The notes: generated by a model not told the origin, from the letters alone. Positions 21,620 to 32,899 are shown, counted from the first letter of the stretch. The stretch: DNA of 64,000 nucleotides from Rhyacophila brunnea (GCA_022495005.1 JAGYXB010000461.1:372001-436000), one strand, 5' to 3'. Numbers and translations: made by a program.

Positions 21620-21960
21620 ATATATTATATCGTCACCTCAATACTACAACTAGATAACTCTGATTTGGTCATTGTTAGGAAAATGAAATTTAAACTTTAC
21701 TTGATTACCATAAATCTAGGCTATAATTATTATTTAAATAAAAATGGAAAATTGTGCTTTTCTAATTGGGAACTATTAAATAATGTTCAATTGTGCAAAA
21801 TATTGGAGATATATTATTTTATTTATTTAATGCATTTATGGTTTTAAAGTTATGTAATATTTTCAAACACAAAATTAATACAGTACGAATAGTTAACATA
21901 CTAATGATTTACCTAGTTTTATCATTTTGTAAAGAAGAAAATCGTCACCTTACTATTAAG
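21620..21960 (+). repeat. Unclassified repeat K, copy 1
   Basis: Inverted relative to 24770-25046. Landmarks are CCTCAATACTACAACTAGAT, GATTTGGTCATTGTT, CTTGATTACCATAAATCTAG then GCTATAATTATTATTTAAAT. Part of a third, shorter copy lies at about 22240-22300 in the opposite orientation. Confidence 0.6.
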
Positions 21961-22807
21961 ACCTCGTAAGTTTATTCGACAAAAATTAAACAAAAAAACT
22001 TTTAAAATCATATCAAAACCTCGGTTATCTAGACTAATATGCTGTCCATCCATCGAAAAATTTAAAAAAAATGTATATCTCGTGGTTTTAAAAATGAAAT
22101 TAAAACCTCGTATTTCCCAACCAGTGTTTAAAATATTGTTTTTTTAACGTTTTTTCTTTCCCCTCAACATTCTTCTCAAACAGACTTTAATAGTAGGTTT
22201 TAATAGTAAGTTGACGAAATGTAGAATCATATTCAATAGGTATAGCAAAAACAATGAAAATCGAGTTATCTAGCTGTAGTATTAATTGAGGCGACGATGT
22301 TATTGATGAGTGGACGACTAAATTTATAAAAAATCGTATGAAAATGTTGTAGAAAGCTGAAAATCGTGTAAGTTTCGTTACCGCTATGATCTGATGGCTG
22401 GTATTTGATACTCTGCGCGCGGAAAATGGTTGGCTGGCATCTACTCTTATTTTACAACGTGTCGAAGTGTATTTTCTCTCCTCCATTTATCGAAGCTTTA
22501 CATTTTTGACACATTGTATCAATCATGTCAAATTTTGTTGAGATATCACGAGCGGTCCCCGGCTTTAGCTGTTTGTATACGCGGGCTTTCAACACATAAT
22601 GTACGCATAATATTATAATAAATATCTGGGGGAGTAAGAAAAATCGACTATCCACATTTTTTGAGGTTATATCTGCTGTAGTTACACACTCATTTTTTTG
22701 ATTCGTTAAAACTGAGTGAAAATCTTTGCCCATTGTGCCTAAATTTCGTAAAATGTAATAAAAACACCGCGATCAGTTTTTTTTACAAAACAAAGTATTT
22801 TTTTAAT
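21961..22807. other. No recognised gene; moderately complex sequence
   Basis: Two overlapping minus-strand open frames (22187-22486 and 22452-22733) cover a segment of higher complexity. Neither resembles a protein I know, and they lie beside repeat K. They are more likely decayed transposon sequence than host exons. Confidence 0.35.
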
Positions 22808-23371
22808 AATTCTATGACATACGTAATTTTGAAAAACACTTTCTGAGAAAATATATTATAACCAATAGAAAAAAATAATTGAAAAAAGTAAGCCACCCTG
22901 GCAAGAAATCGAACCCTGCATCTCTTGGGTTTACGCCCCGTCCGTCGCATTTACCTCTATGCTACGCAGTGACATACTAATTGCGACAAATTTTAACTAT
23001 TGGCCTTTTTAATACCTACTCATCAGCGTTCTTCTAAATCAAGCTACTTTGGCAATCGGTTTTTGTTTTATTAAATCAAAGTAGATACATATTACTTCAA
23101 GGCCAATAGTTAAAATTTGTCGCAATTAGTATGTCACTGCGTAGCATAGAGGTAAATGCGATGAACGGGGCGTAAACCCAGGAGATGCAGGGTTCGATTC
23201 CCAGCTGGGGTGGCTTATTTTTTTCAATTTTTTTTTTCTAATGGTTATAATATATTTTCTCAGAAAGTGATTTTCAAAATTATGTATGTTTAATAATCAG
23301 AATGGTACATTCTTAAATCTTGCGAATTATTTGTTGAATAAAAGAATTAGTAAATTATAAATTCTATGACA
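22808..23371. mobile_element. Head-to-head SINE pair inside a 12-bp target duplication
   Basis: Two family B SINEs face each other: the left on the minus strand (about 22820-23005), the right on the plus strand (about 23101-23359), with a 95-bp spacer. The arms match closely over about 185 bp. The perfect 12-bp repeat AATTCTATGACA flanks the whole unit at 22808-22819 and 23360-23371. Single flanking duplications around both copies indicate that they were inserted together. The left copy stops at TACGTAATTTT. The right copy keeps the longer 3' tail, ending with GAATAAAAG. Confidence 0.8.
23101..23359 (+). mobile_element. SINE family B, best copy
   Basis: Head: GTCACTGCGTAGCATAGAGG then TAAATGCG (A-box region), then CAGGGTTCGATTCCCAGC (B box, about 23188-23205). 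Body: GGGGTGGCTTA, a long T tract, TTATAATATATTTTCTCAG. Tail: TTTTCAAAATTATGTATG, ATTCTTAAATCTTGCGAATT and TTGTTGAATAAAAG. The RNA polymerase III B box is well preserved. Confidence 0.7.
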
Positions 23372-23429
23372 GTTACGTTATTCATGTCGATAGCTGTTAA
23401 CAAAAACTGCGTGGTAAAACTAAAATATA

Positions 23430-23639
23430 TAATATTATGATACCTCATGTCTGTCTATTTGATTCAGTATTACTCAAAAACTACTAGTCCGATATTTATG
23501 GAATTTTCACAGCTTATATAGGTACTACTTATCTGTAGAGTGGAGAGATGAAGTGTGTGTGGAAGGACCCTCGCCTACATCCAATTCTTGTCGATCGATC
23601 GGGATCATTCGAGTGTGATACTGACGTACGTATATAAAT
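23430..23639 (+). repeat. Possible transposon fragment of unknown class
   Basis: Contains TGTCTGTCTATTTGATTCAG then ACTCAAAAACTACTAGTCCG then GAATTTTCACAG. This motif order occurs in the termini of several insect repeat families. No ends or duplications were defined. Confidence 0.3.
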
Positions 23640-24006
23640 TAGTGGCGACGGGTGGAGTTAGGCTGTTAAGTTCCAACATAAATTATGCCCACTAAACTCT
23701 GTCAGTCATCCATCCTTATTATTTGTTTTCATTGAACTAAAAATACAATTTTAGGATGGTGCTAGTGCTAATTCAATTAAACTCTGCCTATATAATTATT
23801 TGTTTTCTTTGAATTAAGAATACATATTTATTACAGATGGTGTTGGTCAGTTTTTTTAATTCATTAAACCTTGCCTAAAACACCTATTCGATAAAAAATA
23901 TTTTATATAAACGATTTTTTTACTGTTACTTACTATGGCTTGTATGTATTAGGCAGGGTTTAATTGAATTTTAAAAAGTAACAATTAATACTATCTAAAC
24001 ATTGTA
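23640..24006 (+). mobile_element. hAT MITE family copy, right end missing
   Basis: Begins AGTGGCGACGGGTGGAG and continues GGCTGTTAAG, CATAAATTATGCCCACTAAA, then the family interior (GGTGTTGGTCAGTTTTTTTA, CTTGCCTAAAAC, ATTAGGCAGGGTTTAATTGA). It lacks the right terminal inverted repeat. Confidence 0.6.
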
Positions 24007-24769
24007 GTCTTAGTTCAAACCAAGTGGTTAAAACCACCACTGTTTAAGAGTCGGTTTCATGGTAATGATTTCTCAGTAGATATTTTGCTGTAAGATTTTT
24101 ATTGTGTTTGTTAAAGATAATAAAATATGTAGGTATAATGCACCTAATAATTTCGCATAAAATTTGAGACTAAAAATGAAGGGGAATAACATTATTCTTA
24201 AGGACGTCACTGTCTCAACTACATACTCACCTATGTATGAATTATTATATACCTACCTAATATAACATAGATATATTATAGTTTTCGAAAGGCTGAGTGG
24301 TACTTAGAATTACTTTAATTTAGTATAAAAAGACGAAAACCATAATATCTGTTTAAAGAGGAACGATTTCAGTAATCAAAAAGATTAACCCGAGAACAAT
24401 GATGTCATTCCAATATTATTATTACAACCGGTTCGCATTATAAAAAAATATATTATGTACCTACCACATAATATAAACAAAAAAAATATTGAACGACGAT
24501 GTGGACAGGTGATATTCATGTCCATCAAAAGTTATTTCCTACTAAACAAATTACCTGTAACTAATTTAACACTATTCAGTAATTTCTAACATTACAACGA
24601 TTTTGATCTGTACGTAATAATGAAATATGTCATACATTATTTTAATCCGTTAAATTTTGTATAGCCACAGTGAATGGAGTACAGGATTATTATAACTAGA
24701 TAAATTATTATTGATTTTCACTGTTTTTGAGAAAGCTATTTAATATGTTTCTACAAAATGATAAAACTA
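24007..24769. other. No gene recognised
   Basis: AT-rich. GGACGTCACTG at about 24202-24212 matches the right terminus of the hAT element at 50098-50496, but no partner end was found. Confidence 0.4.
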
Positions 24770-25046
24770 GATAATTCGAAAGTTAATGGAAGCTGTATTA
24801 ATTTTGTGTTTGAAAATATAAGAAAAAATTAAATCCATAAAATGCATTAAATAAATAAAATATTAAGTATATCTACAATATTTATTCATACAATTGAACA
24901 TTATTTAATTGTTCCCAATTTCACAATTTTCCATTTTTTATTTTAAATAATAATTATAGCCTAGATTATCAAGTAAATAATTTCACTGTCCAAACAATGA
25001 CCAAATCTTTTAAGAGTTATCTAGTTGTAGTATTGAGGCGACAATA
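24770..25046 (-). repeat. Unclassified repeat K, copy 2
   Basis: Reverse-orientation partner of 21620-21960. It shares the complement of the same landmarks, including AATTGTTCCCAATTTCACAA and GTTATCTAGTTGTAGTATTG. It ends just before a hAT MITE. Confidence 0.6.
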
Positions 25047-25055
25047 TGTATCAGG

Positions 25056-25450
25056 CAGTGGCGAAGGGTGGAAGTAGGCTGCTTAGATTCGACATAAATA
25101 GTGCACACTAAACTTTTTCAGTCGTATGTTTTTGTTTTTATTGAAATAAGACTACAATAATTTACAAATGGTGTTAACTAACCAAACCATAATAGTTTTG
25201 GTATGCTATGGGCGATGAGACAAAAATAGTGCAATTTTTTCAGTCATACCTACTTTTTTGTTTTCGTTGAATTAAGAATAATTACTACAAATTGTGTTAG
25301 TTGGTTATTATAATACAATTACGTAAGATTTAATGGCATAATTTTAGATATTTTGTAGATAAACGAATATTTTTTGACTATAATCTACCATGGTTTTGAT
25401 TAGGCAGGATTTAATTAAATTTAAATAACTAACAAATACTATCTACACAT
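25056..25450 (+). mobile_element. hAT MITE family copy, right end missing
   Basis: Begins CAGTGGCGAAGGGTGGAAG, the closest match here to the inferred family terminus. The family interior follows, including GGGCGATGAGACAAAAATAG and TTAGGCAGGATTTAATTAAA. The right terminal inverted repeat was not found. Confidence 0.65.
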
Positions 25451-25669
25451 TGGAAATTTTAATACGACTAAAAATATAACTTAAGTAGTTATTATAAAGT
25501 TTATTTGTTCCAAATGTGGAGGCTTTATACATTATTTTTTATACTGACGCAATGCTAACAATATGATATATTTTATCACTCAACTACGGGTTCGCGCGAA
25601 TCGTATGAATGTAGTAGGTAGCAGTAATAAGCAAGTATTTCTAAATTTCCCTGAATTTCATCAAATGGT

Positions 25670-26070
25670 TCTAATAACTAGCGCGTATCGGTTAATGACA
25701 GCACTACCCCAGAAGCTGAAACCCGTTCGTAGAACACCGTAATGGCCGACCGAAAACGGATGTCGCGAGGGTACGTAGAAGATAAAACAATCCCGTTGGC
25801 GGAGCACTCGTGGAAATATTTTCGTTTTAATTATGTTCAATCCAGATGACGCTAGGATCCCTCCTTTTTATTGTACGGGGGCCTCTTAGTCTTTTTAATA
25901 CGGACCCGGAGTTAGACCCTCCGAACTATAATACATTAAAAATTATCTCGTCTGGACGGGAGGACATTCATTAAATCCGCAATTTCACCACGGTTCTAAT
26001 TGGCGCAAGGAAGATTCTGGCGTATGCTCGACACAGCATTCAGTACCAGCATCTATATTCTATACCCATA
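25670..26070. other. GC-richer single-copy-looking island
   Basis: About 400 bp of mixed composition with many CpG-containing words (for example GGATGTCGCGAGGG, CCCGTTGGCGGAGC). No repeat match and no recognisable frame. One of the better candidates for constrained host noncoding sequence. Confidence 0.35.
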
Positions 26071-26698
26071 AGTAGTATAACCACATTGAATTTTATTATA
26101 TGTACCTATGCACAATATATAAGAATCATAAAATGTGAAAATATGATATAATATTATATAGGTTTGTCTTAGAATACTTATTTAGGTACCTACTTACATT
26201 TACATAAACATTTTATTTACAAATTTACGAAGCTTTCTGGGTGACCTGCAGATATATTATATACATACCTAAGCAAATATTTTTCAATGAAAGTGTTTTT
26301 TCTTTATCAATTAGAATAGTTCTTATTTCGAGTAACGAAATTCATTTTAATATAACAGAAACATTGAAAGACAACAGGCGGGCATACAGAAAAATATTTT
26401 GGAGGGGAGTCCATTTTGAAAAAAATCCATGAAATATTCGTAGATTTTTTAATATGGCGATGTTAATAAAATCTAGCAAGTGCCATAACTTCCATATTTA
26501 GATTTTAGTCACTTCAATCGCGGAATATTGCATTTTTCCAGGTACATTCCCCATAACCAGATACACCACTATTTGTTTTAAGCAATACACACATGGCCTG
26601 CAGGTATAACTAAGGGTTTTTACCTACGAGTTTATACGAGCTGTCGCATCCACAAGTGGTTATCGAATGCGCGTGGCTTATAGATACGTATAATATTA
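26071..26698. other. No gene recognised
   Basis: AT-rich, including TTTAGGTACCTAC at about 26182-26193. A 63-codon open frame at 26241-26432 has no recognisable similarity. Confidence 0.4.
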
Positions 26699-27255
26699 TT
26701 ATGAAGCAGTGACGAAGGGTGGAGGTAGGCTGTTAAGATCCGACATAAATGGTGCACACTAAACTTTATCAGTAACACGTATTTCTTTTCATTGTAGGTA
26801 CCTACTAAGACTAATATGTGTAGATAGTGTTTATTAATTTTTTAAATTCAATTAAACTGCCAACTCTAAGAAGTAGATATATAATATATACTTACGTTTA
26901 TTTATAAAATATCAAAAATTTTAGGTATTTTATAGATAGACGAATATTTTGTATCGATTATGGTTTGGTTAGGCTGGGTATAATGAATTTAAAAAAAAAA
27001 CTAATAAACACCATCAGTAATAAATTTATTCTTAATTCAACGAAAACAGATAAGTATGAATGAAAAAATGTGCACTATTTTGTCGGATCGCCCATTACTA
27101 TACTAAAAACTATTATGGTTTGATTTAGGCATGGTTATTTGAATTTTAAAAACTAACCAGCACCATCAGCAAAGTGTGTGACTGACTAAGCTTAGTGTGC
27201 ACTATTTATGTCAAATCTTAACAGCCTACCTCCACCCCTCTCCACTCTTATGAAG
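26699..27255 (+). mobile_element. hAT MITE with perfect 8-bp target duplication
   Basis: TTATGAAG occurs at 26699-26706 and 27248-27255. The element between begins CAGTGACGAAGGGTGGAG and, read from the right end, GAGTGGAGAGGGGTGGAG. The two ends continue as inverted repeats for about 65 bp (GGCTGTTAAGAT, GACATAAAT, GCACACTAA). Terminal bases and duplication length are those of hAT elements. The interior is AT-rich with nested inverted repeats and encodes no transposase. Confidence 0.85.
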
Positions 27256-27965
27256 TCAAGGAGCCGTAGCTAGTTAGCAGTATATCTAATCGTTATTATA
27301 TAATAGTAATTTTGATTTCATATACCTGCTAGACAAATTTTAGGTAACATAATTTTACTCAAAATTATATAGTACTTACTTACCTAATTATGTGTTAATA
27401 ACCGATACTTTTCTGTTGTTGGATATCGGTCTCGCTGCTTATGTTTTGGTACAATATCAGTTCGCTACCAAAAAAAATATAATAAAGATAACAATACACT
27501 GTGTTACTAGGCCTGGCAAAAAATATCGATTATACATACTTCGGTACCTATACTTTTCTTTTATACGGTACTTATAATCAATTTTATACTAATGCTAATT
27601 ATTATTGTAAGTATTTATAATTTATTTAGATACTTACTCATTCAATTGGCTGTAGACTAATAATTATTCAGTGGACAGTCTAATCCGTGTTATTAAACAA
27701 TATTAATTATAGTAAAATAAAAATGGTTAATATATTATAAAAAGTGCTCTGTAATGTAATAGTAATTTAATAGTTTTTTCTTCAATATTGAAGTGAACAA
27801 TAATTTAAAGTTTTTTTAGTAAACCTTTAAACCTATGTACGAGAGCAAATTTATTATTTTTCAAGCGGTTAATTGTCCGGGTATGATGATTTTACATTTT
27901 CATAATTCAAACAAATCGTATTTTTTATATGTAATTAATTTGTATAAAATATGTTGGTGGTGTAA
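27256..27965. other. AT-rich stretch without recognised features
   Basis: No gene or shared repeat recognised. Confidence 0.45.
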
Positions 27966-27984
27966 AAAAATTTAAGGTCAAAAA

Positions 27985-28130
27985 TATTTATCATCCAATG
28001 TTTCATCCCTGGCGGTAGTCAATCAGGCTGGCAGTCCGTCTGCCACAGAATCCATAGGTAAGTCGCGAGTTTGAATCTTTAATGTATTATGTATTTTACT
28101 TTGGATCTAGAATAATAACGAAGTAATTAA
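27985..28130 (+). repeat. tRNA-like SINE fragment
   Basis: GGCGGTAGTCAATCAGGCTG (A-box-like region) is followed by GTCGCGAGTTTGAATC (B-box-like, about 28062-28077) and a tail with TTTGGATCTAGAA shared with 300-430. Likely a degenerate SINE. Confidence 0.4.
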
Positions 28131-28284
28131 TAACTATTCCTCGTATTAAAAGTCGGTTAAGAAATCCTCAAAGCAGTTAGATAAAATTTACATTATATGG
28201 ACTATTAATTAAAAGCTTAATTCGTCAAATAATTTACAATATTTGACAATGTATATTTTTTATTTAAAATACACGTAATTAGAT

Positions 28285-28380
28285 AGGGCACATATGGTTT
28301 AGTTGGTAGAGCACATCGGCGCTGATGGACCCGTGGACGCTGAATCATGTTTTTTTGGCCGTCGTATTTAAAAAAAAAAA
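28285..28380 (+). repeat. tRNA-like SINE head fragment
   Basis: GGCACATATGGTTTAGTTGG then TAGAGCACATCGGCG resembles a tRNA 5' half with a good A box (TTAGTTGGTAGAGC). The B box is degenerate (about 28336-28348), and an A-rich tail follows at 28369-28382. It cannot fold as a complete tRNA. Confidence 0.45.
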
Positions 28381-28382
28381 TA

Positions 28383-29525
28383 TAGTAGGTACCCAATTAT
28401 ATAATTCTCTGAGATGTTTTAAAATTATGTATATTGATTTTAAGTTAATCGAGATTCATGATTGAATCAAAACATGTGCGATGATGGGTTATATATACAT
28501 CGGTACAATAATATTATTAGATTTTACTTTACTATAATATTAAGACATTACTTTTGTTGAAGGCATTTTTCTTTATATTCATTTAGACTTTTATGTGGGT
28601 TTTCCCAACACGAGCACAGACATTTTGTTATAATTAATGGCAACTCAAATAAGATTTTTTTTTCAATTACAACAAACTAACCTATTATAAACAGGTAGGT
28701 AAAGATGAGATTGTATTGGTTGATATATTCGTAAGCAATATAAATAGTTTCTGTAAACATGTAAAAAGTGTTCATTAGATAACACCTAATCAAATTCCAC
28801 ATATATTTTGTTTTATCAAAGGATTTTAGTAAGTATATAAATCTTTTAACATTACCAGTTATCACAGATGATAGTTTTATAAATAATACATGTTATAGTA
28901 GGATTTTACATTACATAATATGTTAGGTACACTTATTTTGGTCCCATCTGACGGAAACAGTGTGATTCGGATGATGTTAGTGCCTACGTCTGACAACCAT
29001 TCGCTAATAAAAAATGGAATAGTGTTGTTTTATTGTCTTTTTTAATGTCTCTTTTCTATGCCACGATGAAAATGATCAAACGAATTTCAATGTTTTTCTT
29101 CGCCCAGGGGTAATTTAATTTGTCGTCACCTTCTTTATACAACAAACAAAAAACAAAAAAAACCCGAATAGCTTTTTACATATCACTGAACACATATTAA
29201 GTTTGTTCACACGTATGTATTCAGTGCTTATTGATGACAAAGAAAGCTGTTGTTGATTTTAATTCACATACATTAGTTTTTATATCTTTTGTATGTGTTT
29301 TAAAAAAAATTGAAGATGTTTTAAAATTAATAAATAATTCTTGTGTCCAGTCAAATGACTGGGGTAAATAAATTTCAAAATATTTGCAAATATAAAAGTC
29401 AAAAATATCGATTTATCTTGTTCGTGAGTTCAAAAGAAACTAAAATGACATGTATCTATTATTTGTAGACATATCGATTATAAACGTTATTTATATTTGG
29501 ATAGCTGGTTGACAAAACAGGTCTT
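28383..29525. other. AT-rich stretch without recognised features
   Basis: No gene or shared repeat recognised. Confidence 0.4.
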
Positions 29526-29529
29526 GGTG

Positions 29530-29890
29530 TTATCATCATCACCATCATCATCAGCTAGAATCTATCCACTACTGGACGAAGGTCTCTCCAAGCTAATTTT
29601 ACTTATATCGGTCCTGTGCGTTGCGTTACAACGTACTTCCGCAGAACTTAACCATTTCATCAATCCAGCGGTCTCTGGGTCTACCTTGTGGACGTTTTGT
29701 TCCTCTTGGGTACCAATGGATGACTAGATTTGTCCAGCGATTGTCCCTTCTTTGAACTATGAATCCATCCCATTTCCATTTGAGGTTTTTAGCAAACTCT
29801 TTTACATCGCATACCCTTGTCTGTTTCCTTATCCACTCATTCAGCTTTTTCTCCTTTCGCGTTATGCTCAGCATGCACCTCTCTATTAAT
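29530..29890 (-). pseudogene. LINE C-terminal remnant, same family as 3950-5050
   Basis: The minus-strand frame reads ERCMLSITRKEKKLNEWIRK, then VCDVKEFAKNLKWKWDG, then QRRDNRWTNLVIHWYPRG and GRPRDRWIDEMVKFCGS, almost the same order as the copy at 3950. The segment ends in a GATGATGATGGTGATGATG-type 3' run (29533-29551). Only the last ~110 residues of the protein survive. Confidence 0.75.
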
Positions 29891-29989
29891 AAAATAAATA
29901 TTATAAATTGTATGTAGGTAAAACTTACAATGTCATTCATTTGTGGTGCACAGATAGATGTGGCTTAAAAATAAACTCTGCATGTAGGT

Positions 29990-30115
29990 ACTACTTCTTC
30001 TTCGTCGTTCCCTCATGGCTGATGATTGTGAATACTTTGAAATTCAGTAATCTTTTGGGTGACAATATTTTCCATTTCTCTCGATCCTCAGCTTCCCTCA
30101 GGGCAAAGTGAATCG
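29990..30115 (-). repeat. Possible 3' end of a second LINE family
   Basis: On the plus strand it begins CTTCTTCTTCGTCGTTCCCT and continues CATGGCTGATGATTGTGA, with the CTTCTTC start that would be the GAAGAAG 3' end of a minus-strand LINE. No diagnostic protein motif survives. Confidence 0.35.
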
Positions 30116-30289
30116 CACAAAACTACAAATCATTGGTGTCATTAGAAATAGGAAGTTTGTGTGTATCATAGAGATTCTTACTAAAAAATAGACTAGAAGT
30201 ACGCACTTAAAGTACAAGACTTCAGCACTGAAAAAATCGTGGTGGAAAAATATACTGACAGTGTCATAACAATAATTTTCTTCTTATAT

Positions 30290-30740
30290 CAGTAGAGATT
30301 TCTACTCATAGAGTATATTTTGTTGTAGAAGAGTTCACCGTGAATTGTTTCGCTGCAAAGAGATGGCCGTATAGCACTGAGGTCAAAAAATACGCGTTGC
30401 TCGTGGAGCATTGCATACAGAATCCAATATTCCAAATTTATTTGATTCAATAAGAAAATTAATTTGAAATTGATTGGTATCAAATATCTGATAACAACTT
30501 ATCATCATGATCAGATGTTTGATAGGTTTAACTTTATTCTTACGAACACCTACTAGAAATTTATATGAAAATTTACGATGTGATTGCATTTCTAATTTAC
30601 TTACATAGGTACCTATTTGATCTTGACTTTTCCTTGTACCTCGGTGATTTTTATTACGTATTTTGTGTTTTATTTTAGTAATGAATTTGATCTGAATACT
30701 ATACGGCTATTTATTTTCGATTCTGCATACGTACAAATTC
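30290..30740 (-). repeat. Unclassified repeat J, inverted copy
   Basis: The complement shares TTTTTTGACCTCAGTGCTAT then ACGGC, and later AAATTCAT, CAAGGAAAAGTCAAGATC-like and GAAATGCAATCA landmarks with 6490-6850. This is the only copy of repeat J seen on the minus strand. Confidence 0.5.
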
Positions 30741-32277
30741 CAGAACATAGTTAATCCGGGCTGTCACACTGTTTGCAAATCTACTTTTTTTCTAATGGGT
30801 TAAGGTCGTTGCATCAACAAAGTGCATTTTAAACTAGGTATTAGGTGATTTAAAAAAGTTTTGCTGTATCCTTTGTTTCATACTGACGTAGATAGATTAA
30901 CAAACATTTTTCGTACATGGTTAAAAATATATTATATTTACATTCCAAATGGTTCCATATTCAAAAGTATCGCTTATATTTTTGACCTATTCTACTTCAC
31001 GTTTCTACTTAAAGAAAAACATGAGTAAAACATGAAAATCGCAGAGTTTCGAGATAGACATCGATATAAATTAATATGATTCTATGATTCAAAAGTTAGA
31101 TATTATATTTCTATAAATATTAAGTAGTTTTGTAATTTTATAATCCATCACAAAAACAAATATCAATAATTTGCATCGCAATATTGAATAAATATAAGCG
31201 ATTATCGTATATTTTTTATATTAACTACCATATCGCAGCAGTATTTTACTTTTTGATTCATTTCAAAGTAAGATTATATAATTATTGAAACATTCTGCGA
31301 CTATTTTTTTTTTAAGTATAAAGGTTCCTTCTATTTTCGCGAGTAACTTTTGGTGAATCATAGATGCTCTATGTTATTTTGCTGCATTTGTTTCGCTCAT
31401 CTGATTGCAATATCATAATAGTATAATTACAAATTACAAAAACATTACTTAACACTGATCAGTGCCAGAGTTGAAATGTTAAATCATGTAGGTATGTCGC
31501 GTCAGGTCATGGACGAGTTAATTCGTGCGTTCTTGTAAGCATCATAACTTCTGAATAAATTGTTTGCGTGTATTGTATAAACTATATTTATCATTCTGTT
31601 CCTATTTCATATTTTTAAGGGATTTATTTTATTCCAAAATTAGCTGGCCTAAAAGTGGACACCTAGTAAAAATAGGCTGGCAGTGATAAGATTAAAAACT
31701 CTGCCTGTTCTCACAAAAAATGTGATAATTTTAAATTTAAGATTTAAGAATCCATATTAGTTTTGATTCCTGCATTGAGTTATTTGAGCATTTAAGTACA
31801 AATGCCCGCCCACAATCCGAGCCCTGCTAAAATCTACAGCAATACACCTTAGTGAGATAACTACCCTTTGGGTCGTTAATAGGGTGTGGGGTACCTACAT
31901 GGCCGTTAAGCGGTGCAGCTAGATGTAAAAACTAAAGATGCAATGTTCCTGACAGATATTATTCCCGCCAAAGGGGTTGTAATTTATTAAAGTTTTATAC
32001 GTGGAAGCCGTTAAAAATTTATACGAACCTCACCGCATTACGGTGGGATTAATTTTAGTAATGCGAACGCTTACGGTAGTATGTGCCTACATACATACTG
32101 GTGAAGAAATAATATGCTTTTTGGAGGATTAGAATTAAAATTATTTTCTATTTAATTTACTGCATAATCGTTTTCATATTATCCACAACCATCTCAGTAT
32201 GTCTTACTATATATCTATAGTCTACCTGACTTATCTCTCCGTATTTCATTCCGACTTTAAAGCTGTGGGCGATCGTT
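30741..32277. other. No gene recognised
   Basis: Mostly AT-rich. A less AT-rich part (about 31800-32090) contains ACCTCACCGCATTACGGTGG, with a short CACCG/CGGTG hairpin, and no recognisable frame. Confidence 0.4.
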
Positions 32278-32585
32278 AGTTATCAAATAAAATGAGGGCT
32301 CTGGAAACAAAAACGACAGTCTCTATTTTCGCAGTATGTTGACGAGTCATTAAAAATGTCTTATGTACTTACATCTGTCTTATAGGTACCTATAATTTCT
32401 GAAAAAAGTATTTTGAATTGTTGTTTGTATATTAATAATATAAATAATGTATAACATGTTATAAAACTTTATTCAGAAAAGATGTACCTAAGACATTTTG
32501 AATGACTCGCTAACATATTGCGAAAATGGCGACTGCCGTTTTTGTTTCCATAGATAGCCCTCAAATGTAAAACAAGTTATCAAAT
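32278..32585. mobile_element. Long inverted-repeat element (about 80-bp arms)
   Basis: 32293-32373 and 32481-32562 are inverted copies of one another. Both read outside-in TGAGGGCT, GGAAACAAAAACG, (T/C)ATTTTCGCA, GAGTCATT, AAAATGTCTTA. An 11-bp direct repeat, AGTTATCAAAT, lies just outside at 32278-32288 and 32575-32585. Arms of this length around a ~105-bp AT-rich centre fit a foldback or MITE-type element. The flanking repeat may be the target duplication, but a few bases separate it from the arms. Confidence 0.65.
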
Positions 32586-32899
32586 CGAAAACATTGGGAT
32601 TACCTATAATTGCATTTCAATGTTTACTACAAGGTAGGTACTACACCTAAGTCTATACTTTGTATTCTAAAATTTATTTATATGACATCGCCTTGGTATT
32701 TTTCTAAGATGTTTTCAAGAAGGTTTCTTAGAATTATGATTTTTTTTACTTACTTATATAAAAAATATTTTCCATTCTGTAATATTGTATACAATAACAT
32801 AATTATTTTATTTAAGAAGTTTTAACTATAACGTGTTTCTCTTTCTGGTTCTCAGTCTTTGGGAGTCTTATTAAAAGTATTAAAAAATACCTACCACTT
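32586..32899. other. AT-rich stretch without recognised features
   Basis: Nothing recognisable; the 71-codon open frame at 32610-32825 is AT-rich and low in information. Confidence 0.4.

Noticed and set aside
31454..31690. Possible hAT-like pair of ends (CAGTGCCAG ... CTGGCAGTG)
   Set aside because: The ends do not agree at the outermost bases and no flanking duplication was found.
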